From Paraglaciecola sp030730205 (lineage in GTDB: Bacteria > Pseudomonadota > Gammaproteobacteria > Enterobacterales > Alteromonadaceae), in the NCBI RefSeq assembly GCF_052119645.1, contig NZ_JBGQOM010000001.1:620001-684000 (forward strand): 64,000 nt of DNA, given 5' to 3'. Every line of letters begins with the position of its first letter. Within the stretch, counting starts at the first letter, position 1. Below the pieces are notes generated by a model. The model made no database searches, was not told where the DNA came from, and saw only the letters and a program-made list of their open reading frames with translations. The position numbers were made by a program, and so were the translations under genes. This document shows, in pieces, positions 1 through 8,696 of this stretch.

Positions 1-113
1 ACCAGCATATGAGGGCTTGAATAGACTTGAAAACACCCAGCGCTAAGGTAATGAGACCGAAGGTTTCAAAAACACTTAGGTGGCGCCTTGTTCAACACTC
101 GCTAAAGTAAGAA

Positions 114-722
114 TTAGGCTTGCATACTGGGGCGCTCATTCACTAAGGCGTACCAACGCTTTATATGAATTTGTTCATCAAGGACTTTTATTTTGACTAC
201 CCGCGCAAAATCAATTGCACACACTGCGGTAATATCCGCCACACTAAAGTGGTCTCCGGCAATATAGGTATGGATGGCTAATCGTTCTTCTAACACGGCT
301 AAAAACGACTGTGCTTGCTTACCCGCCTCAACGCCATACTCGTTGATGGGATTCATCCTGTCTTTGAAATACCCGGTAGTGTGCTGAAAACACATGCCAA
401 CCTGCATAAATAGATGTAACTCAACAAAGCGCTGCCACATGTCAATCTGCGCTTTTTCTAGCGCCGTACGTCCCAGCAGCGGTGGCTCAGGCTGTACTTC
501 TTCAAAATAACGGCAAATGGAATGGGTTTCACTGATACACGTACCATCATCCAGTTCAAGAATCGGAATCTTAACCATGGGATTTTTAGCGCGCATCTGA
601 GCAGATAAGTTTTCACCTTTTGCTATATCCACTTGGACGTATTCCATTGGAATATTTTTTTCAGCGAGAAATATTCTTACTCTTCTAGGTGAGGGTGCAG
701 TGTGGGTTTCATAAATTTTCAT
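114..722 (-). CDS. glutathione S-transferase family protein
   Basis: A 202-residue soluble protein with the two-domain glutathione transferase plan. The N-terminal thioredoxin-like half has a TAPSPRRVR start (residues 8-16), the cis-proline context VKIPIL (Pro53) and SETHSI (64-69), which matches the glutathione-binding E-S-x-A-I region. The C-terminal half is all-helical. It probably conjugates or reduces small molecules with glutathione; the substrate cannot be told. A longer reading from 746 exists, but the ATG at 722 begins MKIYETH, which fits the family N-terminus, so I chose it. It stands alone, with no operon partner visible. Family is secure, specificity unknown. Confidence 0.85.
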   Translation of the reverse strand: MKIYETHTAPSPRRVRIFLAEKNIPMEYVQVDIAKGENLSAQMRAKNPMVKIPILELDDGTCISETHSICRYFEEVQPEPPLLGRTALEKAQIDMWQRFVELHLFMQVGMCFQHTTGYFKDRMNPINEYGVEAGKQAQSFLAVLEERLAIHTYIAGDHFSVADITAVCAIDFARVVKIKVLDEQIHIKRWYALVNERPSMQA

Positions 723-892
723 TATGCGTCCTAAATAACTGGTCAAGGTTTTGCTTTGATTTTAAACAATACTCTATCCATAGCAATGCGCTTTGCCAAC
801 CAATGATTTAGCCTTTGCAAAACAAGAGAGAATTGACTCGAGCCAAACAACCTGATTTAGTACGCCCCTTGAAATCACAGTGAGCAACAATC

Positions 893-1261
893 ATGGCTAA
901 TGAGAAAAACGTATTAGGTGGGCCACTTAAACTCTGTTGTGGTAATGGTGGTTTTACCCGAGAAGGGTTTTGTTATGTACCGGCAAGTGATCATGGAAAC
1001 CACAGCGTCTGCGCAATTATGACGGATGACTTTCTTCTTTTTTCAAAAAGTCGAGGGAATGATTTAAGTACGCCAATACCACAGTACCAATTTGCAGGCC
1101 TAAAGGCTGGTGATAAGTGGTGTTTGTGTGCCGCGCGTTGGCAAGAAGCCTTTAATGCGGGCAAGGCGCCTCAAGTGATATTGTCAGCCACTAATCAAGC
1201 GTGTTTAAACACCGTCAAACTTGCTGATTTGCAAGCCCATGGCGTTATTGAAACCAATTAA
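893..1261 (+). CDS. DUF2237 family protein
   Basis: A 122-residue protein with the signature of the DUF2237 family: NVLGGPL near the N-terminus, CAIMTDDFL (40-48), FSKSRGNDLSTP (50-61), and GDKWCLCAARW (73-83). Cysteines sit at 15, 16, 27, 40, 77 and 79, several of them conserved in the family, so metal or redox chemistry is conceivable, but no function is established. The length is typical. It converges on the DUF4112 gene, with only six bases between the two stops. The ribosome binding site is weak. Confidence 0.85.
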   Translation: MANEKNVLGGPLKLCCGNGGFTREGFCYVPASDHGNHSVCAIMTDDFLLFSKSRGNDLSTPIPQYQFAGLKAGDKWCLCAARWQEAFNAGKAPQVILSATNQACLNTVKLADLQAHGVIETN

Positions 1262-1267
1262 TCAGCC

Positions 1268-1684
1268 TTACAGTTGTTTATCTTGCCAATCTTGTAACTG
1301 TTGTTGGCTATTGGCTTTAATAGCTCCATGTTGCTGGCTCACCCACCAACGTTCCATTATTCTGACATTTTTCTGATTGGCCCGATAAAACACATCGGCA
1401 ATGTCGCCTAAAAACGGAATCAAACCAATGATGAAGTCTAAGGCGACATTTTTAAGCATCTGTGCCTGCACCAGCCTTGGTAAACCCAACTGCTTGGCGT
1501 AATGCACTATTTTTAACGACAACAACAAAGAAACAAGGTCTCCTGCGAAAGGTAGCAGGCCGATTAAAAAGTCCAGACCAAATTTAAATTTGGTAAAGGG
1601 TATGGTAATGGCATTATCCAGTAAGTTAGCTAACTTTTGTGCTTTGAGTAAACTAGCTGGCGCCTTTATCGAAGACAGACTCAT
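1268..1684 (-). CDS. DUF4112 family protein
   Basis: A 138-residue protein with an internal duplication: the hydrophobic motif LDFLIGLLPFAGDLVS (38-53) returns as LDFIIGLIPFLGDIAD (82-97). This doubled L-D-x-x-I-G-L-x-P-x-x-G-D pattern is typical of DUF4112 and suggests membrane-associated hairpins. Its ATG overlaps the TAA of hemH by one base (TAATG), so it is almost certainly translated from the same message. No function is known. The tie to hemH might point to heme or membrane biology, but that rests on position only. Confidence 0.8.
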   Translation of the reverse strand: MSLSSIKAPASLLKAQKLANLLDNAITIPFTKFKFGLDFLIGLLPFAGDLVSLLLSLKIVHYAKQLGLPRLVQAQMLKNVALDFIIGLIPFLGDIADVFYRANQKNVRIMERWWVSQQHGAIKANSQQQLQDWQDKQL

Positions 1685-2763
1685 TATCGTTGCGCCCCTA
1701 AACGTTGGGCTAATTGCTCTCGTTGCAAGGTATCTTCATCTACTGACCATCCCTGAATATTTTGCGCCACTAGTTTTGCCAGCAAAGCAATGTGCTGGGG
1801 ATCACTGTTTAAGGCTTCGATATATTCATAGCGCTCACCGCCGGCATGCATAAAGTACTCACGATTTTCTTCGCCTATTTCTTCAATTGTTTCTAAACAA
1901 TCTGAAGAAAATCCCGGACATACCACTTGAATAGACTTTACGCCTTGTTGAGGCAAGCTTTTTAAGGTTTCGTCTGTATAAGGTTTTAACCACTCTTCAC
2001 GGCCAAAGCGAGACTGAAAAGTCGTTAAACATTCATCTTTCGTGAGTCCCAAGTTTTCAGCGATTAATCGAGACGTTTTATAACACTCACAATGGTAGGG
2101 GTCGCCATTCAATAAATATCGCTTTGGAATACCATGATATGAAAACAGTAACTTGTCCGCCTTGCCATGCAACTGCCAATGAGCCCGAATTTTATCTGCC
2201 ACGGCTTGAATATAGTCGGCGTCGTCATGGTAGTGGCTGACAAAACGTATATCTGGCAACCATCTTCTGTTTACCATGCTTTGGCTTAGTGCATCAAAAG
2301 TTGACCCCGTCGTAGACGCGCAATATTGCGGATAAAGCGGTAACACCAGTAATTTTCTCACGCCCGCCTGTAAAAGCTTGTCTACGCAACCCTCAACGGA
2401 TGGAGAGCCGTACCGCATGGCATAATCAACAATCACTTTGCCGCCGTATTGTTGCAAAATGGTCTCTGCTAAGGCTGCAGCTTGGTTTTTAGTATGCACT
2501 AATAACGGCGAGCCTTGTTCGGTCCACACCGTCGAATAGGCTTTTGCTGAACGTTTAGGGCGAATATTCAAAATCACTAAATTAAGGATCATCCACCAAA
2601 TGAGTCGCGGTACTTCTACCACTCTTGGGTCTGACAAAAACTCTTTTAGATAGCGTTTTAAAGCCACTTTATTGGGCGCATCAGGCGTACCTAAGTTGGT
2701 AATAATGACACCAATTTTATCTTCTTGATGGTGGGTGAAATTAGGGCTGCCGCGATATTTCAT
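1684..2763 (-). CDS. hemH: ferrochelatase
   Basis: A 359-residue enzyme that inserts Fe2+ into protoporphyrin IX, the last step of protoheme synthesis, peripheral to the inner membrane. Visible landmarks are the N-terminal GVIITNLGTPDAP, WTEQGSPL (80-87), YPQYCASTTGS (144-154), the active-site histidine in LFSYHGIP (His210), and CPGFSSDCLETIEEIG (282-297) carrying the conserved glutamate. Length fits proteobacterial HemH. It overlaps the DUF4112 gene downstream by one base and is divergent from the coiled-coil/GTPase cluster across about 265 bp. Confidence 0.96.
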   Translation of the reverse strand: MKYRGSPNFTHHQEDKIGVIITNLGTPDAPNKVALKRYLKEFLSDPRVVEVPRLIWWMILNLVILNIRPKRSAKAYSTVWTEQGSPLLVHTKNQAAALAETILQQYGGKVIVDYAMRYGSPSVEGCVDKLLQAGVRKLLVLPLYPQYCASTTGSTFDALSQSMVNRRWLPDIRFVSHYHDDADYIQAVADKIRAHWQLHGKADKLLFSYHGIPKRYLLNGDPYHCECYKTSRLIAENLGLTKDECLTTFQSRFGREEWLKPYTDETLKSLPQQGVKSIQVVCPGFSSDCLETIEEIGEENREYFMHAGGERYEYIEALNSDPQHIALLAKLVAQNIQGWSVDEDTLQREQLAQRLGAQR

Positions 2764-3028
2764 AATTGAACTCTAACAAAATTAACTAGTTGATATGGTA
2801 CGCGATTTTTTGACTTTTAGACTAGCGAATTACAAACACTTCGATTTTCTGTATAGAAATGGTGCCCAGCGTGCCAATCAATTGCAAGCTCATGACTGAC
2901 TTCAGCATGGTTTATATACAATAAAACACCACAAGCATCACAAAGCGCTTAAATCTCAACCGATTCTGTGAAATGATAACCAAACTTCAGAAATTGAATT
3001 CTACCCATTGTCAGCAGAGGAATGCCGC

Positions 3029-3571
3029 ATGGCAAACAAGCACAGTAGCCAATCGCAAGACCAAGAGAATACTCACGCCCCAGCAAGTGAATTGGATACA
3101 TTAAGGCACATCATTTTTGGTGCCGCTAAGGCAGACTTAGAACGAGGTTTGAGTGAATTAAGTGAACTCACCAGCCTGCATTTTCAAAAGTTAGAACAGC
3201 AAATGTCTCAGCAGATGCAACAATTGCAAACGACTATGGAAGACGGCCTGCACCGACTAGAACAACAGCTTGCAGTAGCGGATCAAAACCAAGACAAGCG
3301 TTCAGACGAATTGAACGCCTATGCCGATAAAATCTCCTCTGAATTAGAAATGGCAGAAGCCAATAGTAAACAAGAAAACGATGAATTACATCAACGACTC
3401 GATAAGGAAATGGCCTTGTTGAGTAGTAACTTTAATGAGCAGTTGCAGCAAGCATTAACTAAACTCAACCAAGTATCCAGTGAACTCAATACGAGCAAAA
3501 CCGACCGTAAAACCTTAGCAAAACTGCTTAATACCGTGGCAACTAATTTAGAAGCGGATGAAGGTGAATAA
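3029..3571 (+). CDS. coiled-coil protein, first gene of the small-GTPase cluster
   Basis: About 180 residues, hydrophilic, without signal peptide or membrane segment. From about residue 40 it is rich in Gln, Glu, Leu and Lys in heptad-like spacing (EQQMSQQMQQLQTTMEDGLHR and similar), so a long coiled coil is expected. I do not recognise a catalytic domain. The reading frame opens at a TTG at 3008, but an AGAGG eight bases before ATG 3029 supports the shorter start. Its stop lies eight bases before the OmpA-family gene, so the two are co-transcribed and may be coupled in translation. A scaffold or adaptor role for the cluster is an inference from structure and position. Confidence 0.75.
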   Translation: MANKHSSQSQDQENTHAPASELDTLRHIIFGAAKADLERGLSELSELTSLHFQKLEQQMSQQMQQLQTTMEDGLHRLEQQLAVADQNQDKRSDELNAYADKISSELEMAEANSKQENDELHQRLDKEMALLSSNFNEQLQQALTKLNQVSSELNTSKTDRKTLAKLLNTVATNLEADEGE

Positions 3572-3579
3572 GGTTTCAA

Positions 3580-5340
3580 ATGTCCAACGCATCTGATGAT
3601 AAGGACCTATCTGACGACGAACAACAAATGCGGGTATTACGTGATTTGTTGCTTGGCGATCACTACGTCAAACAAGCGTTAAAAGCTAACGCTCGCGAAG
3701 TCGTCAGCGATGTATTTTCTGAAGCATTGTATGATCGCCAGCAACGAGACGGTTCCGTCAACAACGTCATTCTTCCACTGGTTGAAAAGTCAGTTGAACA
3801 TTCAGTTGCCAATCATAGTGAACAAATGGTGGGCGCCTTATACCCCTTAGTAGGTAGCTTGGTACGTAAATCAGTCACGGCATTTATCACTGACTTACTC
3901 GAAAAAACTAACTCTTTAATTGAAAACAGTTTTACGCTCAAAGGCATCAAGTGGCGCTTTAAAGCACGCCAAGCGGGTGTTAGTTTTTCACAATACGTCG
4001 CTAGCCAAACTTTTGCTTTTCGGGTTGAGCAGGTATTTTTAATCCACCGTGAGACCGGCTTACTCCTCAACACTATCTCATCCGGTTTACAGGCAACCGC
4101 AGACGCTGATTTAGTGTCTGCTATGCTCACCGCGATCAACGACTTTGTAGCTGACTCCTTTACACCACGATCGGATAAGGGTGAACAACAACTCGATGTA
4201 GTGAAAACCGATGACTTTACGTTGCTGTTAACCCAAGGTCCGAGCGCAATATTAGTAGCAGCCATTAGCGGTAATGTGCCGCAAAAAGTGGCGAATCAAA
4301 TGCAGCTCAGTTTAGAGGAAATTCACCGTTTATTTGGCCGTCAGTTAACACAGTTTAAAGGTGATGCAAGCGTATTCATTGATACTGAGCACCAACTTAG
4401 GGCCTGTTTATTAGCTGAACTAAAGCCTCAAACCCAACAAGCCAAGAAGCGTCCTTGGTTAGCTTGGGGCTTGTTGATATTCCTGACGTTATTTACTACT
4501 TACCTGTGCGTAAAACGCTGGCAAGCACATGAATTACTAGCTGCCATTAAAGAAATTGATCAGCAGCCAGGCATTGTATTACTTGATGCTTATATTCATG
4601 ATTTTTCGAGGGTTAAATTTTCGATATTACGCGACCCAAGCGCTATCACAATCGATAAGTGGTTAAGCCAAAACCAGCTCCCTGAAAACCTTATTGATCA
4701 CAGTGAACGGGCCTATGCATCGTTAGATCAGGCCATTATTCAACAAAAAGTAAACAATATAGTCAGCGATTTTGTAGGAATCGAAGTCGATTGGCAAAGC
4801 CAGATCGCTATTTTTAGTGGTACCAGTACCAATTTAGCTAAATTAAGATTGCAAACAGAGCTCAGTAAAGTGGTTGGCTTGAATTTTCAGCCGCAATGGC
4901 TAGAGCCGATAAGATTGAAGGGGGGTGAATCGAATGCGGCAGATGATCCCACCATCATTCGCGCGATATTAGATCTGAATATCGCAAAATTAGAACATAA
5001 TTTCATTACCTTTGAGCAAGGTCAGAGTACACTTTCTGAACAAGCCATAGAAAAACTGCTTGTGCTTAAGGATGAGTTTAATAACCTGCTTTCTCTTGCT
5101 CAAGGCCAAGGTCTCTCTCTTGGTTTGATCATAATGGGCGCCAGTGACCCAAGTGGTAGCAACACATTTAATAAAGCCCTTAGTCAAAAAAGAGCGGATG
5201 CAGTACAAAACAAGCTTCAAGAATTAGGTATTGCTCGCAACCGACTCAATGCGATAGGACTGGGCGTTATCGAATTAAAAACATCTGGTGATGGCGCTAG
5301 AAAAGTATTATTTAATGTGGTGTATTTCGATGCCAATTAA
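3580..5340 (+). CDS. inner-membrane OmpA-family protein with cytoplasmic roadblock/longin-like region
   Basis: A 586-residue protein in three parts. Residues 1-290 are cytoplasmic by charge; within them, 147-260 (FRVEQVFLIHRETGLLL, then LVSAMLTAINDFV, then ILVAAISGNVP) has the alternating strand/helix pattern of roadblock/longin domains. A single membrane helix lies at about 292-311 after KKRPW. The rest is periplasmic, with a BON-like stretch near 380-440 and an OmpA-like peptidoglycan-binding domain from about 467, including SDPSGSNTFNKALSQKRAD. From memory, similar proteins with the LIHRETGLLL motif occur in other bacteria beside small GTPases. Inference: it links a cytoplasmic GTPase switch to the cell wall. 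The start is supported by AAGG upstream. Function is not established. Confidence 0.8.
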   Translation: MSNASDDKDLSDDEQQMRVLRDLLLGDHYVKQALKANAREVVSDVFSEALYDRQQRDGSVNNVILPLVEKSVEHSVANHSEQMVGALYPLVGSLVRKSVTAFITDLLEKTNSLIENSFTLKGIKWRFKARQAGVSFSQYVASQTFAFRVEQVFLIHRETGLLLNTISSGLQATADADLVSAMLTAINDFVADSFTPRSDKGEQQLDVVKTDDFTLLLTQGPSAILVAAISGNVPQKVANQMQLSLEEIHRLFGRQLTQFKGDASVFIDTEHQLRACLLAELKPQTQQAKKRPWLAWGLLIFLTLFTTYLCVKRWQAHELLAAIKEIDQQPGIVLLDAYIHDFSRVKFSILRDPSAITIDKWLSQNQLPENLIDHSERAYASLDQAIIQQKVNNIVSDFVGIEVDWQSQIAIFSGTSTNLAKLRLQTELSKVVGLNFQPQWLEPIRLKGGESNAADDPTIIRAILDLNIAKLEHNFITFEQGQSTLSEQAIEKLLVLKDEFNNLLSLAQGQGLSLGLIIMGASDPSGSNTFNKALSQKRADAVQNKLQELGIARNRLNAIGLGVIELKTSGDGARKVLFNVVYFDAN

Positions 5341-5361
5341 CCTGAATAACGTAGGACGATC

Positions 5362-5853
5362 ATGATTCAGAAAAAAATATGTCTGCTTGGTGCCACAGGA
5401 GTGGGAAAAACAAGCTTGGTAAAACAATATGTAGAAGGCATTTTTTCTGAAAAATACCTCACTTCAATTGGGGTTAAGATTGATAAAAAAGAAGTCGAGG
5501 TAGTTGAGCAAATCGTACAACTTATGTTGTGGGACATTGAAGGCATTGACCGATACTGCGGTTTTCAAGCTAAGTATTTACGGGGCGCATCTGCTTATAT
5601 ATTGGTCACTGACCAAACTCGCTCTCAGTCCATGACAGAAGGCTTAGAAATTCAAGCCTTGATTAAAGAAGTGGCTGACATTCCAGGTGTATTAGCCATC
5701 AACAAGGCTGATCTGCCCGCTACCTGGCATTGGAGTGAGAATGAAATCGATCATATAAAGTCACAGTTCGCTTTATCATGTATAACGAGTGCCAAAACTG
5801 GCGAAGGTATAGAAAGCATGTTTGCCAGTTTAGCGGCCTTATTGGTGGATTAA
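5362..5853 (+). CDS. Rab/Ras-like small GTPase
   Basis: A 163-residue single-domain GTPase. G1 is GATGVGKTS (10-18); the switch I region FSEKYLTSIGVK (28-39) closely resembles Rab proteins; G3 is WDIEG (57-61); G4 is NKAD (114-117); G5 is SAK (143-145). All five nucleotide-binding motifs are therefore present. In place of the catalytic Gln that follows G3 in Ras and Rab (DTAGQ) it has Ile62, which predicts slow intrinsic hydrolysis and a need for an activating partner. No C-terminal cysteine is present, so no prenylation is expected. It lies between the OmpA-family gene (21 bases upstream) and the GGDEF-EAL gene (1 base downstream). Family certain, role unknown. Confidence 0.92.
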   Translation: MIQKKICLLGATGVGKTSLVKQYVEGIFSEKYLTSIGVKIDKKEVEVVEQIVQLMLWDIEGIDRYCGFQAKYLRGASAYILVTDQTRSQSMTEGLEIQALIKEVADIPGVLAINKADLPATWHWSENEIDHIKSQFALSCITSAKTGEGIESMFASLAALLVD

Positions 5854-5854
5854 T

Positions 5855-8008
5855 ATGGATATCGAGCCCTCAATATTACACGCATTAGGTTTAATTGATT
5901 GTGCGGTCTTTGAACGCCTGAAAAGTGGCCAATTAAAAGCGCGTTTCGTTGGTGTCACATGGTTAGCTAAACTGATGCCTGAAGCGAGTAACAACGCTAC
6001 ATTTACCTATCAACATGGCTGTGCTTATTTGGATGATTTTTTGCTGGACGCAGAAAAATTTTGGGCTAATGGCCAACCCGGTAAAATTAAATCTGGTATT
6101 TGGCGAGAGCAAGTTGCCCAGCAACTCCTTTATTTAGAAGCCTATGCCGCCGTTGTAAAGGGCGTATCTTATCTGGTGATTTGCAATGTTGAAAAAGAAT
6201 ATCAACGACAGCAGCAAACCTTGCAAATAGCTCGAGAAACCTTATTTACCAACGATAAACTTGTTGCGCAACATGATCATGCTTTTGAGCGAATTGCCTC
6301 TCTCGTGGCTAATTCAGGTGACTCGTCACAAGCAGCGGCTCCCTTAAAGAAACTCTTACAACAAACAGAATTAGGCGTGGCGATTTTAGACGAACACCTC
6401 AATCTTCTAAATAGCAACGCAGCCTTGGTTCATATGTTTGACTCAGGCGACAAAAAACAAAAACAAGCGCCAGAAATCACCTTGTTGCAACTATTTGAAA
6501 GCCAGTATCCTGAATATCAACGAGTATTTTCGACCAATAGTCCGTGGTCAGGAGAGTTGTATTGGTTAAATGCAGCAAATGGCAGTAAATGGTTTAAAGT
6601 GTCCATTCACCCAATTTGCCATAGTGAAAAGCAACTGACGTATTGGATGCTAAGCATCAGCGATATTAGTCAGTTAAAATACTTACTTAAACGTAATCAA
6701 AAGCTGTCACAATTTGATGTGCTAACCGAACTGCCTAATCGTCAGTATTTTTGGCAGCAACTCAACCAGCAGATTAAAAAAGCGCGACCGTTTTATTTGC
6801 TGTACATAGAAATCAAACAGTTTAAGCGAATCAATGAACTACACGGGCACTTAGTGGGTGATGTCGTCATTAAAGACCTTGCGTTGCGCCTCAGGGCCAC
6901 CATCAGTAGCGAAGATACTATAGCACGCATAGGGGGAACTGAATTCGCATTAATCATGCACAACGACAACGCCTTTGGCCCCATCACGACACTTGAACGC
7001 AGTCGTTGTCAGCAGCTGGCCAGTGAGTTAATTCAAGCGGTCAGCTTGCCCTTCTATACAGAACACGGCCATCAATGCGAAGTGGGTTTAAATATTGGTG
7101 CAGCAGCTTATCCTATGGATGCAGACCACTCAGAAGATTTAATGAAATACGCCGATTTAGCCATGTTTGAGGTGAAGAAACAGCAAAAAAGTAACTTGCA
7201 GTTTTATTCAAAGGCGCTCAAAGATGCGTCTCATAAGCGCATTGAACTTGAAAGCGCTTTGCGCAATGCCTTAGATAAACAGGAATTTGAACTTTATTTT
7301 CAACCCATGTTTGATTTAACCAGTGGCGCTATCACTAAGGCAGAAGCCCTTATTCGCTGGAATAGACCTCTTTTTGGTATCATCCCGCCAGATGAATTTA
7401 TTCCCCTAGCAGAACAAACCGGCCTTATTGTTCCCATAGGTAAATGGGTCATTAAAGAAACCTGCGCTAAATTGGCGCAGTTACAAGCCAAAAATATCGC
7501 GATTAAATTATCGATTAATCTATCGCCTCGCCAAGTTAATGACAGGCAGTTACTCGATTACATCGTCACTTGTATTGATACCTTTGCTATTTCAGCGCAG
7601 CAGTTAGAACTCGAGTTAACTGAGGGCGTTTTGGTTGATAACTTTGTGAAGGTGCAACATTTACTCAATGAAGTACGCAAACTAGGCATAAGTGTCTCTA
7701 TTGATGATTTCGGTACGGGCTATAGCTCGTTGAGTTACCTGCAGAAATTGCCCATCGACCATCTAAAAATTGACCGCTCATTTGTCAGAGATTTAAATAA
7801 CAATGAGAACGACAAAGCCCTAGTTCTGGCCGTGATTGCCATGGCCCATAGCCTCAATCTTGATGTCATAGCAGAAGGCGTTGAAACAGAACAACAAAAA
7901 GACTTTTTACAATTGCATCATTGTAATACTGCACAAGGTTATTTGTTCAGTCATCCGCTGCCATTTGCGCAGTTAGCACATTTACTCAGCCAACAAAAAA
8001 CGATCTAA
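5855..8008 (+). CDS. PAS-GGDEF-EAL protein, probable c-di-GMP phosphodiesterase
   Basis: A 717-residue signalling protein. An unrecognised N-terminal region (1-150) contains GVSYLVICNVEKEYQRQ, followed by a PAS-like domain (about 165-280), GGDEF (about 285-460) and EAL (about 470-715). The diguanylate cyclase motif is degenerate, GGTEF at 360-364, while the EAL half keeps EALIRW (497-502), DDFGTGYSSL, LKIDRSFV and AEGVETE. It is thus more likely to degrade c-di-GMP than to make it; the GGDEF half may bind GTP as a regulator. The start follows the GTPase stop by one base, so translational coupling is likely. No membrane helix is seen. Probably the output of the GTPase module, an inference from linkage. 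Confidence 0.9.
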   Translation: MDIEPSILHALGLIDCAVFERLKSGQLKARFVGVTWLAKLMPEASNNATFTYQHGCAYLDDFLLDAEKFWANGQPGKIKSGIWREQVAQQLLYLEAYAAVVKGVSYLVICNVEKEYQRQQQTLQIARETLFTNDKLVAQHDHAFERIASLVANSGDSSQAAAPLKKLLQQTELGVAILDEHLNLLNSNAALVHMFDSGDKKQKQAPEITLLQLFESQYPEYQRVFSTNSPWSGELYWLNAANGSKWFKVSIHPICHSEKQLTYWMLSISDISQLKYLLKRNQKLSQFDVLTELPNRQYFWQQLNQQIKKARPFYLLYIEIKQFKRINELHGHLVGDVVIKDLALRLRATISSEDTIARIGGTEFALIMHNDNAFGPITTLERSRCQQLASELIQAVSLPFYTEHGHQCEVGLNIGAAAYPMDADHSEDLMKYADLAMFEVKKQQKSNLQFYSKALKDASHKRIELESALRNALDKQEFELYFQPMFDLTSGAITKAEALIRWNRPLFGIIPPDEFIPLAEQTGLIVPIGKWVIKETCAKLAQLQAKNIAIKLSINLSPRQVNDRQLLDYIVTCIDTFAISAQQLELELTEGVLVDNFVKVQHLLNEVRKLGISVSIDDFGTGYSSLSYLQKLPIDHLKIDRSFVRDLNNNENDKALVLAVIAMAHSLNLDVIAEGVETEQQKDFLQLHHCNTAQGYLFSHPLPFAQLAHLLSQQKTI

Positions 8009-8309
8009 ACGCCTGATTCATGTGAAAAAAAGAGCATTCAAGATGAAAAGCCGAGCAGTTAAGAAAAATTTATTGATGATCGGTAAAATGAGATCAAAAT
8101 TGTAAGCCGGGAATCTTTCCAAGCACTTCCAATTGCTGAAGTACAACTAGGCTATGTTAACTTGCCCCAGCGACGCCAAGACAGGGCTTATGGTAGATGG
8201 GTAAATACAAAACCATCGACATTCCCTTTGAACAAAAACAATAATGCCAGTCAGCTTAACTGACTGGCATTACACTCAAGATGCTTTTTCGGTTTAATTT
8301 ATAACGTGT
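8009..8309. other. gene-free stretch between two convergent genes
   Basis: About 300 bp between the converging GGDEF-EAL and DUF1304 genes. It holds one strong inverted repeat (8243-8271), annotated separately. A short open frame of 27 basic codons (GTG near 8021 to TAA near 8105) can be read on the plus strand, without a clear ribosome binding site, and I do not call it a gene. Nothing else is evident. Confidence 0.5.
8243..8271 (-). terminator. terminator hairpin downstream of the DUF1304 gene
   Basis: A perfect 12-bp stem (AATGCCAGTCAG at 8243-8254 against CTGACTGGCATT at 8260-8271) with a 5-base loop. Read on the minus strand it is followed by a T-rich run (ATTGTTTTTG), so it fits the end of the DUF1304 transcript. 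The plus-strand side lacks a T run. Confidence 0.65.
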
Positions 8310-8696
8310 TTATGAAAACAATCTTTGCTCGCCAGCCTTGCGTCCCTTACTTTTCATTACAAAAATAAGGGCGATGAAAGCAGGTAATGCCTGAACATAC
8401 ACAATAGTCATTTTTACGCTCAAACCACCCACAATACCGGCTCCAATAATGGCGAGTAAAAAGAAAATTTTCACTCCATGGTTAGAAGCCAATAATCCCC
8501 ACATAAGGCCTACTGCGAGAATTCCGTTGTAAAAACCTTGATTAAAAGCCATTACTTGTGAACTTGCTGCCGCTTCTGCCGTCATATTAAACACTCGTAA
8601 ACCGATTGGTGCGTCCCAAAAAAACATTTCTACGGCCATAATGGCAAAATGTAAAAGCGCAACAAGTAGTGTAAATAAACCAGCAAAAAACTTCAT
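8310..8696 (-). CDS. DUF1304 family membrane protein
   Basis: A 128-residue integral membrane protein with about four hydrophobic segments. The N-terminal LLHFAIMAVEMFFWDAP and the central NQGFYNGILAVGLMWG are the hallmarks of DUF1304. The family is widespread and without a known biochemical role. It stands alone, followed by a strong hairpin, and is divergent from the methyltransferase gene at 8908. Confidence 0.85.
   Translation of the reverse strand: MKFFAGLFTLLVALLHFAIMAVEMFFWDAPIGLRVFNMTAEAAASSQVMAFNQGFYNGILAVGLMWGLLASNHGVKIFFLLAIIGAGIVGGLSVKMTIVYVQALPAFIALIFVMKSKGRKAGEQRLFS

Noticed and set aside
1..46. Possible C-terminal end of a plus-strand protein (PAYEGLNRLENTQR then TAA), or a minus-strand membrane segment
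   Set aside because: Only 14 codons are visible at the edge and either strand can be read, so no gene can be supported.
8021..8105. 27-codon basic ORF after the GGDEF-EAL gene
   Set aside because: Short, no convincing ribosome binding site, and lysine-rich composition is common in AT-rich gaps.
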